Virus record (IMG/VR): IMGVR_UViG_3300033145_001039
Location: 1-51,249 of that record
Strand: one strand, 5' to 3'
Length of the DNA: 51,249 nucleotides
Source of the DNA: a virus
The notes under the pieces were generated by a model. It made no database searches, was not told the origin of the DNA, and saw only the letters and a list, made by a program, of their open reading frames with translations. The translations under genes and the position numbers were made by a program. Shown piece by piece: positions 25,024 to 32,785 of the stretch. Numbering within the stretch: the stretch's first letter is position 1; each line of letters opens with the position of its first letter.

Positions 25024-25505
25024 GTGCTTTTGTACCAGACAGAAAAGAGATCTGGTATCTTGTGAAGGCCGCGGAAATGTACCGGCCCCGATTGGGGTTT
25101 CACTACTGGAATGGAAAGCTACATAAAATTGCCGACATCAAAGATGCGCTTCGAATAGCGCAAATGCTGTGGGATGAAGCCCTGCATGCTGTCTGTATCC
25201 GCTATCCTGACGGTGAGATCCCCGGGCCAATTGATGAAGACTTCATCATTAGGGAAGAGGACCACGGCCAATATACCTGGTACCACATTGACCCCGTACA
25301 GGTCCTCAAATCCTGCGCGTACTACGAATATCAAGCATGCGAGGATCCCGAGTATCACAAGTCCGAGGCCAGGGCCTTCATTGAGGCTCTAAGACACCGG
25401 GCAATACAAGCCCTGCCAGGGTATGAAGAAGCTATATGGGGAGCTCCGGAACCGTGGGCCTATATGCCCAAAGGAGGGGTGAAATGGGCTACACGCGAGA
25501 AGTGA
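25020..25505 (+). CDS. Hypothetical protein (161 aa)
   Basis: RBS GGAGGAATC. MSAFVPDRKEIWYLVKAAEMYRPRLGFHYWNGKLHKIADIKDALRIAQMLWDE is an alpha/beta start, the C-terminus is rich in aromatic and His residues. It shares 22 bases with the next gene. No domain recognised. Confidence 0.7.
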   Translation: MSAFVPDRKEIWYLVKAAEMYRPRLGFHYWNGKLHKIADIKDALRIAQMLWDEALHAVCIRYPDGEIPGPIDEDFIIREEDHGQYTWYHIDPVQVLKSCAYYEYQACEDPEYHKSEARAFIEALRHRAIQALPGYEEAIWGAPEPWAYMPKGGVKWATREK

Positions 25506-25714
25506 AGTATTTCAAGCGGATAGGGCCGTACGCCTACGAACCCCATAGCTGTTCCCGAAGGGACATGAAGAGGGAGATGGAGTTCAGGGCAGAGCACCTG
25601 GGCATCGTGGAAGCGTGGTGTCCAGAGTGCCGGGCTGTGGTGGAGCCAGAGCCAGAGCTGAACGCTACCGGCATAGATCATGTGTGTCCGTGGTGCGGAA
25701 CCAGGTTGTACTAA
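25484..25714 (+). CDS. Small zinc-ribbon protein
   Basis: 76 residues; ATG 25484 follows AAAGGAGGGGTGAA. Knuckles CPECRAVVE and CPWCGTRLY at the C-terminal half, with a Cys-Ser-Arg start region (PHSCSRRDMKREME). Typical rubredoxin-like or transcription-related zinc ribbon layout. Role unknown. Confidence 0.75.
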   Translation: MGYTREVKYFKRIGPYAYEPHSCSRRDMKREMEFRAEHLGIVEAWCPECRAVVEPEPELNATGIDHVCPWCGTRLY

Positions 25715-25723
25715 GGAGTGGGG

Positions 25724-26167
25724 ATGAACACATTAGATCTAACAGCAAAACAAGTGGCAGAGATCGCAAACGTTCCAGCCCCGACATTCGGGCACTGGCT
25801 GGTAACCGGGCTAATCCGCCCTATCCGTGCATGGGGACATGGGCGTGGCCGCCGCTATGTGTTCAGCCTAGCGAACGTCGTCGAAGCTATGGTAGTAACA
25901 GACTTGCGGAATCGGCACGTGCCTAAGCACAAGCTATACGCAGTGGTCAGAGAGATAGAGAAACATCGCTCACTCGTGGAAAGTGGCAAGGACATGTTGA
26001 CATTAGTGACCGATACGGTAACGGCAAGGGCCATAAAAGGGGAACAGGAATTGGCGCGATTTGTTCGCAATTTCGATGGAGGCCCGTTGATTTCAGTGCC
26101 TTTGGACACGCTAAGAGAAGAAGCATTGGAGAAGCTTCGTTGGATGTGCGAAAGGAGGGCAGAATGA
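25724..26167 (+). CDS. MerR-like helix-turn-helix regulator
   Basis: 147 residues from ATG 25724 (RBS AAGGAGTGGGG). LTAKQVAEIANVPAPTFGHWLVTGLIRPIRAWGHGRGRRYVFSLANVVEAMVVTDL (split here) is a winged MerR-type HTH: helix pair, then a basic wing and the start of the dimer helix. The rest is a helical effector region. It may control the divergent preQ0 and plus-strand promoters. No cysteine metal site. Confidence 0.8.
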   Translation: MNTLDLTAKQVAEIANVPAPTFGHWLVTGLIRPIRAWGHGRGRRYVFSLANVVEAMVVTDLRNRHVPKHKLYAVVREIEKHRSLVESGKDMLTLVTDTVTARAIKGEQELARFVRNFDGGPLISVPLDTLREEALEKLRWMCERRAE

Positions 26168-26382
26168 GGCCATGGACTAGGATGAAAGGAGATCCACGAT
26201 GGATAGAGGCCAAATACGGTGGTCTGTGCTCTCAGTGTGGGGCAGAACTGCACCCTGGGGATCGCATTCTCTATTGGCCACGAACTCGCACTGTGATGTG
26301 CGAAAAGTGCGGCGAATCTGCCTGGCAACGGTTCGTCTCGGAAGCCGCGGATGAAGAATTCATGTCTGGCGGCCTATTCTAG
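26164..26382 (+). CDS. Small zinc-finger protein
   Basis: 72 residues. CSQCGAELHPGDRILYWPRTRTVMCEKCGESAWQRF shows two CxxCG knuckles framing a short beta hairpin, resembling phage proteins related to DksA-like or restriction-associated zinc ribbons. Overlaps the regulator gene by 4 bases. Confidence 0.75.
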   Translation: MRPWTRMKGDPRWIEAKYGGLCSQCGAELHPGDRILYWPRTRTVMCEKCGESAWQRFVSEAADEEFMSGGLF

Positions 26383-26390
26383 GAGGTAGC

Positions 26391-26636
26391 ATGGCAAAAC
26401 TACCAGGAGGATTATATCGGATCTGGAAAACAGGCAGCCAGCGATTCGTTACCATCCCATTGGACAAGGTACGCCTACTTGATATCCCAGACAAAGCCTT
26501 CGCCAAGTGGCATGTTCCCGCAGCCATGCCCAGGGAGCGGCTCAAGCAATTGCTCAAGAAGCGGGGCGTGCTGCTTTTGGAAATCATTGTACCGGACAGG
26601 GATAGCGAGGGAGGAATCCATGAAAGACATGATTGA
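26391..26636 (+). CDS. Hypothetical basic protein (81 aa)
   Basis: RBS AGGAGGTAGC. MAKLPGGLYRIWKTGSQRFVTIPLDKVRLLDIPDKAFAKW, helical basic centre (RERLKQLLKKRGVLLLEIIVPD). The pattern is that of a small beta-barrel or AbrB-like fold but is not diagnostic. Confidence 0.65.
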   Translation: MAKLPGGLYRIWKTGSQRFVTIPLDKVRLLDIPDKAFAKWHVPAAMPRERLKQLLKKRGVLLLEIIVPDRDSEGGIHERHD

Positions 26637-26784
26637 GGGAGCACGCACGTTTTTGATTTTGTACCATAAAAAGCCTTTTCGTTGGCTCCAGGCCAACGAT
26701 GAAGAGGTCATAACTGAGCTGGCCAAGATCTGGCAAACGTTTATTGATTACATAGTTGAAAAACTGACAGAATGTAATCAGTAA
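26620..26784 (+). CDS. Small protein closing the plus-strand operon
   Basis: 54 residues; ATG 26620 behind GGGAGGAATCC, overlapping the preceding gene by 17 bases. MKDMIEGARTFLILYHKKPFRWLQANDEEVITELAKIWQTFIDYIVEKL is amphipathic. Function unknown. Confidence 0.6.
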   Translation: MKDMIEGARTFLILYHKKPFRWLQANDEEVITELAKIWQTFIDYIVEKLTECNQ

Positions 26785-27163
26785 TCAATGTTCATTGACA
26801 GCAACGTTTTAGTGGCCCTCCACTATTGTGAAGGGCCACTATTACTAACATGCTAACAACGGCATACTAGCGTGCCTAGTAAGCATGCTAATCAGCATGA
26901 ATAGAATCCATTCTCCCCGTGGATGGATTTCAGCCGCCGGTGTTACGATATATTGGTTTGCTACATGATCCTTACCTGCTAGTGTGACTTATATGCCCCG
27001 AACTAACAGATCGTGCTACTCCACTTGACATCAGAACGCGAAAGGAGCAAAACTTTTGCGCCTTTCGTGCGCCTTTGTCAGGTGGCGTGCTATCCCACAG
27101 ATTCAGCGCAATAACTTGCCAAATTTGGCAAGTAAGTAGAATGCACCCCCTAACTGGCCGTCC
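26785..27163. other. Noncoding region between convergent operons, rich in dyads
   Basis: 379 bases with no convincing gene. It holds a 10-bp perfect stem (26810-26841), a run of CATGCTAA-like repeats (26845-26900), a 29-bp near-perfect inverted repeat centred at 27053 (14-bp arms, one mismatch) and the 20-bp perfect palindrome ACTTGCCAAATTTGGCAAGT (27114-27133). A 16-bp palindrome CTATCAGATCTGATAG follows at 27169-27184. Such density suggests a control, partition or DNA-processing locus. Confidence 0.7.
26810..26841 (+). terminator. Stem-loop at the end of the plus-strand operon
   Basis: TAGTGGCCCT and AGGGCCACTA pair perfectly across a 12-base loop, 25 bases after the last plus-strand stop. 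The tract after it (TTACTAAC) is only weakly U-rich, so termination efficiency is uncertain. Confidence 0.6.
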
Positions 27164-27415
27164 TCATTCTATCAGATCTGATAGAGCTAATGTCTGGCGG
27201 CTGGCCGCACATTTTACAAGCAACTTGTCGAGGTATTCGACAGCCTCATATCGGGCCTCGAAGCCTTCCGTAATAATAGAAGCCCATCCCAGCGGCGGTC
27301 GTACCTCTACATACCAACGCACCTCTTCACGAAGATTAGTGCGACACACCACACGGACACGAACTCCAGTTTCGAGACATACCATCTCGTCCGGGGCAGT
27401 TCTAATCCATGTCAT
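27164..27415 (-). CDS. Hypothetical protein (83 aa)
   Basis: MTWIRTAPDEMVCLETGVRVRVVCRTNLREEVRWYVEVRPPLGWASIITEGFEARYEAVEYLDKLL (split) has a beta-sheet start and a helical end; RBS GGGAGGAGAGAGCAG. It is the last gene of the minus-strand early/middle block. Its final codons contain the palindrome CTATCAGATCTGATAG. Not recognised. Confidence 0.6.
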   Translation of the reverse strand: MTWIRTAPDEMVCLETGVRVRVVCRTNLREEVRWYVEVRPPLGWASIITEGFEARYEAVEYLDKLLVKCAASRQTLALSDLIE

Positions 27416-27445
27416 CTGCTCTCTCCTCCCCCTTTTTCTCTCTTC

Positions 27446-27841
27446 TCAATTGCCCCACTCCCATTCATCAAGTTCCCGTATCCAGAGCTCTACTCTCGGC
27501 TCCCGCCTATCCCATTTCTTCTCTGAAACTTTTCTCACAATATAACGGTCATCAGATATCACGTCGGCTTTTTCCAGGCAATCTTGAATAAGCTCCAGCG
27601 ATAGATCAGATGTCCACTTGTGCCGCATAAAGACTCGTGCTTGCAACTCCAGTGGATGTTTTTGGGAGCCTAGTCTCTGCCTTGCCCATTGTGGTACTTG
27701 CCGCTCAAAGGTCTCCTCATAGTGAAGGGCTTCGGCGCTCTTTATAATCATCCAACGACCCGTCCTTCGATCACGAACGATTCGCCGAGAGTTGGACTTA
27801 CGCGCCGGCTGCCCATAGATGACCAGGTGAATGCCCTTCAT
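27446..27841 (-). CDS. RusA-like Holliday junction resolvase
   Basis: 131 residues. IYGQPARKSNSRRIVRD at the start and DLSLELIQDCLEKADVISDDRYIVRKVSEKKWDRREPRVELWI near the end (split) match RusA: the conserved 'D..N....' and 'D.D' acidic cluster with I.DD..I and a closing hydrophobic strand. RusA proteins resolve branched replication intermediates before packaging. Overlaps the RNA ligase gene by 4 bases. Confidence 0.8.
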   Translation of the reverse strand: MKGIHLVIYGQPARKSNSRRIVRDRRTGRWMIIKSAEALHYEETFERQVPQWARQRLGSQKHPLELQARVFMRHKWTSDLSLELIQDCLEKADVISDDRYIVRKVSEKKWDRREPRVELWIRELDEWEWGN

Positions 27842-28788
27842 AATACTCCGTTGAAGTAGGCCAGCGCAATATCCCGAGTCTTTCGTTCCACCAACTTGCG
27901 GGCAGCCCGAAAGTCAAACTTGCCAACTCTGTGCTTTTTTACAAAGCCCCAAAGCTCCTCGTTGAACACATCATGCCATGCCCGCCCTAGGATCTCGGGC
28001 ATATTGCGCACACTCACCGAGCCCCGCTCATCACGTATCTTGTCAATGATCTTGAGCACTAGGTGCTCAGTTACACAGGCTGCGGCAAACTGAAGCTCTA
28101 CTGGCTCTTTATGCCCAGCACCGAAATGCAGTTTGTTCTTTTCCCTGAAATCAGCAGAGACCAACTTGCCCCATACCGTACGGCCATAGCAGTTTACAAA
28201 GTCATATCTCTTAGCCACTATACCTTCGCGTTCACCACCACCCAGCAGGCTAGGCTCCTGGGTCAAAGGGACAAGATCCGCCACGGTAGGATTCTCCATA
28301 ACTGCAATATGTGGCACCATTTCAATCTCGAATAAAGAGAGAACATCTTTGTATTCTTGCCAAGGAATATAACTGCCATCCCGAAGCTGCACATCGAACA
28401 CGTACAGCTTGTTCATGTACTCAATGGGATAGACAACGCTATGACGAACTAGCCACTCACCTCGCAAGATCCAATCAGGATGGGATTGGAAAAGTTCTTT
28501 GATTCCATCGTGGGCTAGCACATATTCGACAAGGCCCCTGAAACCGTTAGGAGGTTCACCGCCAATAGATATAGCCCGGTTACGTGTACAAACTAAAAGC
28601 CCAGCATCCTCATCCCATGCTACGGTGGCATTAGCTCCATCAATCTTCTCCTGTACAACTACCGTGCCATCAAGCAGGCCGTCTACTTCATCGTCGCCAA
28701 GTCGCTCGACATGTTGATAACGATATAGCCAGTCACCGTACAGCTTCCTTTGCTCTCGCAGCTTGGCCTGGAATTCCGCTGCCTTCAC
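27838..28788 (-). CDS. RNA ligase, T4 Rnl2-like nucleotidyltransferase
   Basis: 316 residues from GTG 28788, directly after GGGGGGCGGTC. Ligase motifs are visible in order: motif I VVQEKIDGANATVAW (nucleophilic Lys in EKIDGAN), LLVCTRNR, motif III-like YVFDVQL after LRGEWLV, motif IV EREGIVAKRYDF, and motif V VWGKLV. The length and spacing fit Rnl2-type rather than DNA ligases. It would seal nicked RNA, possibly as protection from host anticodon nucleases. It may instead act on its own small RNAs. Confidence 0.8.
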   Translation of the reverse strand: MKAAEFQAKLREQRKLYGDWLYRYQHVERLGDDEVDGLLDGTVVVQEKIDGANATVAWDEDAGLLVCTRNRAISIGGEPPNGFRGLVEYVLAHDGIKELFQSHPDWILRGEWLVRHSVVYPIEYMNKLYVFDVQLRDGSYIPWQEYKDVLSLFEIEMVPHIAVMENPTVADLVPLTQEPSLLGGGEREGIVAKRYDFVNCYGRTVWGKLVSADFREKNKLHFGAGHKEPVELQFAAACVTEHLVLKIIDKIRDERGSVSVRNMPEILGRAWHDVFNEELWGFVKKHRVGKFDFRAARKLVERKTRDIALAYFNGVL

Positions 28789-28984
28789 GACCGCCCCCCT
28801 TGTTATATCCGACCGCTGGAACTAGGTGTAGCCTCTGCTCGCCTCCGTCAACTAGCACTGCTCCTTCAATAGTAATCCTGCGAATGCGCCCCTGATGCAT
28901 ATGCACCACTAGCTGCCCTGTATATCCCAGATTGGCTAGCTCTTGTAACTGACGATCACACAGCTCTATATCGGCAAGCGACAC
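28733..28984 (-). CDS. Hypothetical small protein (83 aa)
   Basis: MSLADIELCDRQLQELANLGYTGQLVVHMHQGRIRRITIEGAVLV has a helix followed by a beta hairpin reminiscent of DUF2292-like peptides (short 'G.i..I....'). Its last 19 codons overlap the ligase start and contain the motif region, so the C-terminus may be low-pressure. Unrecognised otherwise. Confidence 0.5.
   Translation of the reverse strand: MSLADIELCDRQLQELANLGYTGQLVVHMHQGRIRRITIEGAVLVDGGEQRLHLVPAVGYNKGGGREGSGIPGQAARAKEAVR
28789..28799 (-). promoter_or_regulatory. Start-associated motif 6
   Basis: GGGGGGCGGTC followed directly by GTG of the RNA ligase; a partial second copy GCGGTCGG lies 10 bases upstream, flanking TATAAC. Confidence 0.85.
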
Positions 28985-29377
28985 CTAGCTCCTCCGCGGC
29001 CGCCATGATACTGGACACACCCCCCACTCCCCATTTTCATCGGGTTTATAGGGTTCGCTCTCTTTTATCACACGCAAAGTACCAGATAGCCACCGCAGAG
29101 GATAGCCACCCGTAGGACTTAGTAACAGCTCGACATCAACTTCGCGCACAGTCTTATCATTCCATCCTGGAACTTTGCGCACTCGTTGGATTTTATATCC
29201 TTGAAAGACCGGGATAGCGGGCTCCGCCTTGGAATCCCGAAAGGTTAGCTGGGCAAACTCACGCCAACTCTTCCTGGGCTTATCTTGAGGTCCCCTCATT
29301 AGAGCCTCAAGAAACCCCTTGACGACAGCCTTGATTGCTGGTACCTCTTTCGGCCCAGGCTTACCTTTCTCAGTCAC
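28985..29377 (-). CDS. Hypothetical protein (130 aa)
   Basis: MTEKGKPGPKEVPAIKAVVKGFLEALMRGPQDKPRKSWREFAQLTFRDSK then a beta-rich half (DVELLLSPTGGYPLRWLSGTLRVIKE) ending CPVSWRPRRS. Overlaps the next gene by 4 bases. Not recognised. Confidence 0.6.
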   Translation of the reverse strand: MTEKGKPGPKEVPAIKAVVKGFLEALMRGPQDKPRKSWREFAQLTFRDSKAEPAIPVFQGYKIQRVRKVPGWNDKTVREVDVELLLSPTGGYPLRWLSGTLRVIKESEPYKPDENGEWGVCPVSWRPRRS

Positions 29378-29688
29378 GGTGTCCCCTTGTAAGGCCCTAC
29401 TACGTCTACTGCACGTACCTCTAAGGTGTGCCCGTCCACATCGATAATGCCGGTCTCGCCTTCAACTCCTACATATTGCAACATAGGCCCTACCAACATG
29501 GCACGGTCTACCGTCTTGATATATTCACCATCAAGATAGATTTCGTAGTCGGCCACGTTGGGGCTGGGCACTGGCCCAAGCACGCCCCACTCATACCCCC
29601 ACATCTCGCCGGGGACCACCGAAAACACTACGGCTAGCCCCACCAGCACCACCGATATGCCCACCACTACACCAATCCACCAATTCAT
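29374..29688 (-). CDS. Membrane-anchored small protein
   Basis: 104 residues. One transmembrane helix at residues 3-25 (WWIGVVVGISVVLVGLAVVFSVV, split), followed by a beta-rich extracytoplasmic-type domain (YEIYLDGEYIKTVDRAMLVG). The neighbouring gene encodes a soluble protein with a similar YING-EHIK segment, suggesting related folds. It could be a spanin-like or lysis accessory protein; unproven. Confidence 0.6.
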   Translation of the reverse strand: MNWWIGVVVGISVVLVGLAVVFSVVPGEMWGYEWGVLGPVPSPNVADYEIYLDGEYIKTVDRAMLVGPMLQYVGVEGETGIIDVDGHTLEVRAVDVVGPYKGTP

Positions 29689-29945
29689 GTTTCACCCCCC
29701 AATCCTTTCCCCTTAAAGACTCCCCTAATAGGGATTTCTACGCGGCCCCGCCCCAAAGATTTCTGCCCCGGAGCCCCCTTTGGACAATATTCCAGTACCA
29801 GCATAGGACTTTCGTTTCGTATGTCGTGGAAAATACCGATCAACGTCAAATGCTTGATGTGTTCCCCATTGATATAGATATTTGTCGCCCAAGGTTCCTC
29901 AAAGCGTATCTCTACATCCTGTGCGAGTTTTTCTTCTATATTCAT
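29685..29945 (-). CDS. Hypothetical soluble protein (86 aa)
   Basis: ATG 29945 (AAGGAG upstream) overlaps the stop of the two-helix membrane gene. MNIEEKLAQDVEIRFEEPWATNIYINGEHIKHLTLIG resembles the NGE-HIK-type strand pair of its downstream neighbour (DGEYIKTVD). Function unknown. Confidence 0.6.
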   Translation of the reverse strand: MNIEEKLAQDVEIRFEEPWATNIYINGEHIKHLTLIGIFHDIRNESPMLVLEYCPKGAPGQKSLGRGRVEIPIRGVFKGKGLGGET

Positions 29946-30175
29946 GCCATACTCCTTATCAGTGCATTCCCAACTGCCCAAGCAGCAAGCCCCAATGTAA
30001 CGGCTATTGCCACCAAAAGAACCCATTGCCCGACCTTGTATACCACGCGCCCTTTCTTGGGCAACCGCTGCGCCTCTCCGTCTGATGTAGTCACGTAGAA
30101 CCAGACAGACCAGCCCATAGCTGCTAGAGTAAGAAGCACAGCAAATCCCAGGAATGGAGCTGCTATATTAGGCAT
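29942..30175 (-). CDS. Two-helix membrane protein, holin candidate
   Basis: 77 residues from ATG 30175 (RBS GGAGGGACC). Two hydrophobic helices (IAAPFLGFAVLLTLAAMGWSVWF and VLLVAIAVTLGLAAWAVGNAL, each split) flank a charged loop DGEAQRLPKKGRVVYK. Size and topology fit class II holins. No endolysin was found nearby, so this is inference from topology. Confidence 0.55.
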   Translation of the reverse strand: MPNIAAPFLGFAVLLTLAAMGWSVWFYVTTSDGEAQRLPKKGRVVYKVGQWVLLVAIAVTLGLAAWAVGNALIRSMA

Positions 30176-30365
30176 GGGTCCCTCCAGGAAAAACAATTAT
30201 CCCCTCATCCCCAGCGCATACTTCAAAGCCCGCCTCTTCCAGCACATGCTCGACAACCTCTGTGAGATCCGATGTGGGCTGCAAAACAATCGCCCATTGT
30301 CCGGGTTCAGCACTAATAGTGATCTGGGGATTCAGACAAGCTTTCCTAACGATCTTTGCATGCAA
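30168..30365 (-). CDS. Hypothetical small protein (65 aa)
   Basis: TTG 30365 lies one base after motif GGGGGCGGTCGG and behind its own promoter. MHAKIVRKACLNPQITISAEPGQWAIVLQPTSDLTEVVEHVLEEAGFEV has an alpha/beta pattern. Role unknown. Confidence 0.6.
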   Translation of the reverse strand: MHAKIVRKACLNPQITISAEPGQWAIVLQPTSDLTEVVEHVLEEAGFEVCAGDEGIIVFPGGTHA

Positions 30366-30366
30366 A

Positions 30367-30378
30367 CCGACCGCCCCC
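30367..30378 (-). promoter_or_regulatory. Start-associated motif 7
   Basis: GGGGGCGGTCGG one base before TTG 30365 and a few bases after the predicted transcript start. Confidence 0.85.
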
Positions 30379-30387
30379 TCTGGTCAC

Positions 30388-30416
30388 ATTCTACACAATC
30401 TGGGCCAATCAGACAA
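30388..30416 (-). promoter_or_regulatory. Promoter TTGTCT-17-TAGAAT
   Basis: -35 TTGTCT at 30411-30416 and -10 TAGAAT at 30388-30393 on the minus strand, 17-bp spacer, overlapping the 3' end of the terminase gene. Predicted start ~30381, so the mRNA would begin a few bases before the GGGGGCGGTCGG motif. Confidence 0.65.
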
Positions 30417-31953
30417 ACAACTGTACCCGTTGCCAAATTGGCCTTTCGTCCCGAACCACCTCAGAATACGTAAATGCATGGGCATAGTGATCCGGCCCGC
30501 TCTCTACCCAAGATGCGTACTCCTTTCCACCGCCCCGTACGATCTGCCTAGTTAGCACCCGGAAATGTCTGATCACCTCCTCTGGCAGATCCTCGGGCAC
30601 TGATTCTTCCTTGTTCAGTATGCGGGCAAAAGCACGGTCCATCGCCTCTGTCCTAGGGACCGTGATAATCGTTACCCCATCCTCCTGTGTCTGTTTCCCC
30701 CCAATCGCCGTCGGGCTGGTATGGTAGCGTATAAGCACGACGCGCCCGGGGAACCTCCTGGCAAACTCTTTTGCCTTAGTTGTCTCTGGCATCGCATCAA
30801 TGCCGCACATCTGAACGTTGTACGCCTGCATTTTTCTTTCCAGCTCATGCCAGTCACACGTTCCTGTCCATACCGTGCCCCCCTCTATGCGTCGTATCCA
30901 CACATGAAGCACAGCCCCCACATCAACCCCCATAACCGTTGGCCGATCGGAGCTAAGGGCCATCTGGCCACCCCTCGGCAAAGCTCTGAATGCTTGCTCA
31001 TCTATCCGTGCCCCTTCTTGGGCATACGGCAGGCCAAGGTGAAAGTTAAAGAATACCTGTAGCTTAGTGGCGTCTCCCTTGGCCTCTTTCCAAAGCTCCA
31101 TCAACTCCCAAGGTCGCACCGTGGGAGATATGAGCTGCGACATTCTAAATGACCGATAGGGGGCATCCGGATTAAGTGCCCGCCACTTGCCCGAATACTT
31201 ATCAATGGGGCATCCACACTCGGGACAGACAATACTTTCCGGTTTCCCGGGGTCAATACTATCCGGCCAACGCGGTTCGGCTCTTGTCCCACACTTCGGG
31301 CATTCAATCTCCCAAACTTCCTGCGTGCCCTCTAGGTAGGCCAGATGAATCCCGGACTCGGGAAACTGTGGGTTCGAAAGGTCAACTTTGTACTTGTACC
31401 GGCTAGCGCCCAAACGAGATTCTGCTTGCTCGCGCCCCTCGGGGTCCATGGCCCCAAACTCATCTCGCACCAAGGCACCGACCGGAATCTCAAGCAGTTT
31501 TTGCTTTGAGTTAGCACCGCGCAGATACAGAGACTGCCCAAACCCAATCTTGAGCCCTACGTTATCTGTGTCCGTAAATGCGTGCTTGAGGTAGGGAGAC
31601 AGTTTGATCGCTTTGTTTACCCGAGCTTGGGCAAAATCTGAAAGCTGGCGATCCGTGGGGAGCATGTACAGCACGCCCTCTTGCCGTCTGTCCATAAACC
31701 AGAATGTGAAGTTTAAGGCTGCTTCGGTCCAACCACTCTGAGCACACTTCATCACTACAATGCGCCCACCAGGTAAGAGTGCGCCCATGGCCTCATATAT
31801 CGCCATAAGATACGGTTGGCGGAACGGCTCATCTGCAATGCTGTATGCCCCGCCATCCGGCATTCGCCGATGTGCTACAGCCCACCAGAGAGGGGTAGTC
31901 CCTTCCAGGGCTCGTATGCGTTGAGCTACAGCAACCGGACTAATCACCGGCAT
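30409..31953 (-). CDS. terL: Terminase large subunit, GpA family
   Basis: 514 residues. ATPase: Walker A VVMKCAQSGWTEAALNF at ~66-82, Walker B-type ALVRDEFGAMDPEGREQAESR at ~155-170. Zinc ribbon inserted in the middle (CPKCGTRAEP...CPECGCPID). Nuclease half with VMGVDVG, CGIDAMPETTKAKEFARRFPG and a late H/D region (GPDHYAHAFTYSEV). The order matches lambda gpA-type terminases. It cuts and pumps genome DNA into the prohead. It lies far from the portal gene, which is uncommon. Confidence 0.92.
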   Translation of the reverse strand: MPVISPVAVAQRIRALEGTTPLWWAVAHRRMPDGGAYSIADEPFRQPYLMAIYEAMGALLPGGRIVVMKCAQSGWTEAALNFTFWFMDRRQEGVLYMLPTDRQLSDFAQARVNKAIKLSPYLKHAFTDTDNVGLKIGFGQSLYLRGANSKQKLLEIPVGALVRDEFGAMDPEGREQAESRLGASRYKYKVDLSNPQFPESGIHLAYLEGTQEVWEIECPKCGTRAEPRWPDSIDPGKPESIVCPECGCPIDKYSGKWRALNPDAPYRSFRMSQLISPTVRPWELMELWKEAKGDATKLQVFFNFHLGLPYAQEGARIDEQAFRALPRGGQMALSSDRPTVMGVDVGAVLHVWIRRIEGGTVWTGTCDWHELERKMQAYNVQMCGIDAMPETTKAKEFARRFPGRVVLIRYHTSPTAIGGKQTQEDGVTIITVPRTEAMDRAFARILNKEESVPEDLPEEVIRHFRVLTRQIVRGGGKEYASWVESGPDHYAHAFTYSEVVRDERPIWQRVQLFV

Positions 31954-32539
31954 TATCTTCCCCCTTAGCCATCATCGTTGCCCTGCGCCACACCCGTTGG
32001 AGTACCTCTGCTTCCTCATCTGTGACCTCTATTGGCCGCTCTGTCATCTCTATTCGCTCTGTAGGCTCCCCCATCAGTAATTGCTCGATCCGTATCAATT
32101 CTCCCGCCGTGCGCACAATCTGGGGCAGCAACCTCGCACGCGTAGCAGCTGGCAACTGTGCCCATGCTCTGCGTATCTCCTGAATCGTCTCCTGGGGATC
32201 ATTGGCCGTAGGGACTAGGCCCCGACCCACTTCCCGCGCTAGCCCTACCAAGTAATCTCTCAGCCACTTGATCATCTTGGCAGTCCGCTCTCTTTCAGAT
32301 TCATTGCCTCGAACGGCCCGGGCCGCGCTCTGCCTAGCACTTTGTTTGAGATTATCCACAACCGTAGTTCTCCAGTATGATTCTCTCTGTGCCCTCCATT
32401 GCTCTTGTGCGGAATATTTTTCGACTGTGCGGATAGCCACACCATACTTTGCGGCAAGTGCCCGCAGTGATGGCCGCTCCGGTGAGGTCACGTACTCAAC
32501 CCGGATCGCTTCTTTAAGGGCTTCTTCTAGTTTTTTCAT
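31940..32539 (-). CDS. Terminase small subunit
   Basis: 199 residues, overlapping terL by 14 bases. RPSLRALAAKYGVAIRTVEKYSAQEQWRAQRESYW is the N-terminal HTH with the characteristic 'W...R' following segment of phage small terminases. The remainder is helical (LRDYLVGLAREVGRG, AATRARLLPQIVRTAGELIRIEQLL), fitting the oligomerisation core. It recognises packaging DNA and regulates terL. Confidence 0.88.
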   Translation of the reverse strand: MKKLEEALKEAIRVEYVTSPERPSLRALAAKYGVAIRTVEKYSAQEQWRAQRESYWRTTVVDNLKQSARQSAARAVRGNESERERTAKMIKWLRDYLVGLAREVGRGLVPTANDPQETIQEIRRAWAQLPAATRARLLPQIVRTAGELIRIEQLLMGEPTERIEMTERPIEVTDEEAEVLQRVWRRATMMAKGEDNAGD

Positions 32540-32545
32540 CGTGTT

Positions 32546-32776
32546 CTATTCTAGCCCTCCATCTGCATGTGGGCCAAACATGATGCGGATACCGAACATC
32601 TCCCACAGTATCTTTCGGTAATGTCGAGAAGGGACTTCCTTGCCTCGTTCCCACTTGCCCCATCTATTACAAGACGCACCAAGTGCAAGAGACATCTCTG
32701 TTTGAGTGGCTCCACGCTCTTTGCGCACATCTTTTAATATCGCCGGCAAGTCCGACCGCCTCATAATTGGATACAT
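32546..32776 (-). CDS. XRE-family HTH regulator
   Basis: 76 residues, RBS GGGAGGTGAT before ATG 32776; an internal ATG at 32764 also has the motif GAGGCGGTCGG right after it. LPAILKDVRKERGATQTEMSLALGASCNRWGKWERGKEVPSRHYRKIL (split) is a canonical Cro/CI-type HTH. Directly upstream of terminase genes, it might tune packaging gene expression. Confidence 0.8.
   Translation of the reverse strand: MYPIMRRSDLPAILKDVRKERGATQTEMSLALGASCNRWGKWERGKEVPSRHYRKILWEMFGIRIMFGPHADGGLE
32752..32762 (-). promoter_or_regulatory. Start-associated motif 8 (variant)
   Basis: GAGGCGGTCGG, overlapping ATG 32764 of the XRE regulator upstream of terminase. Confidence 0.6.
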
Positions 32777-32785
32777 ATCACCTCC

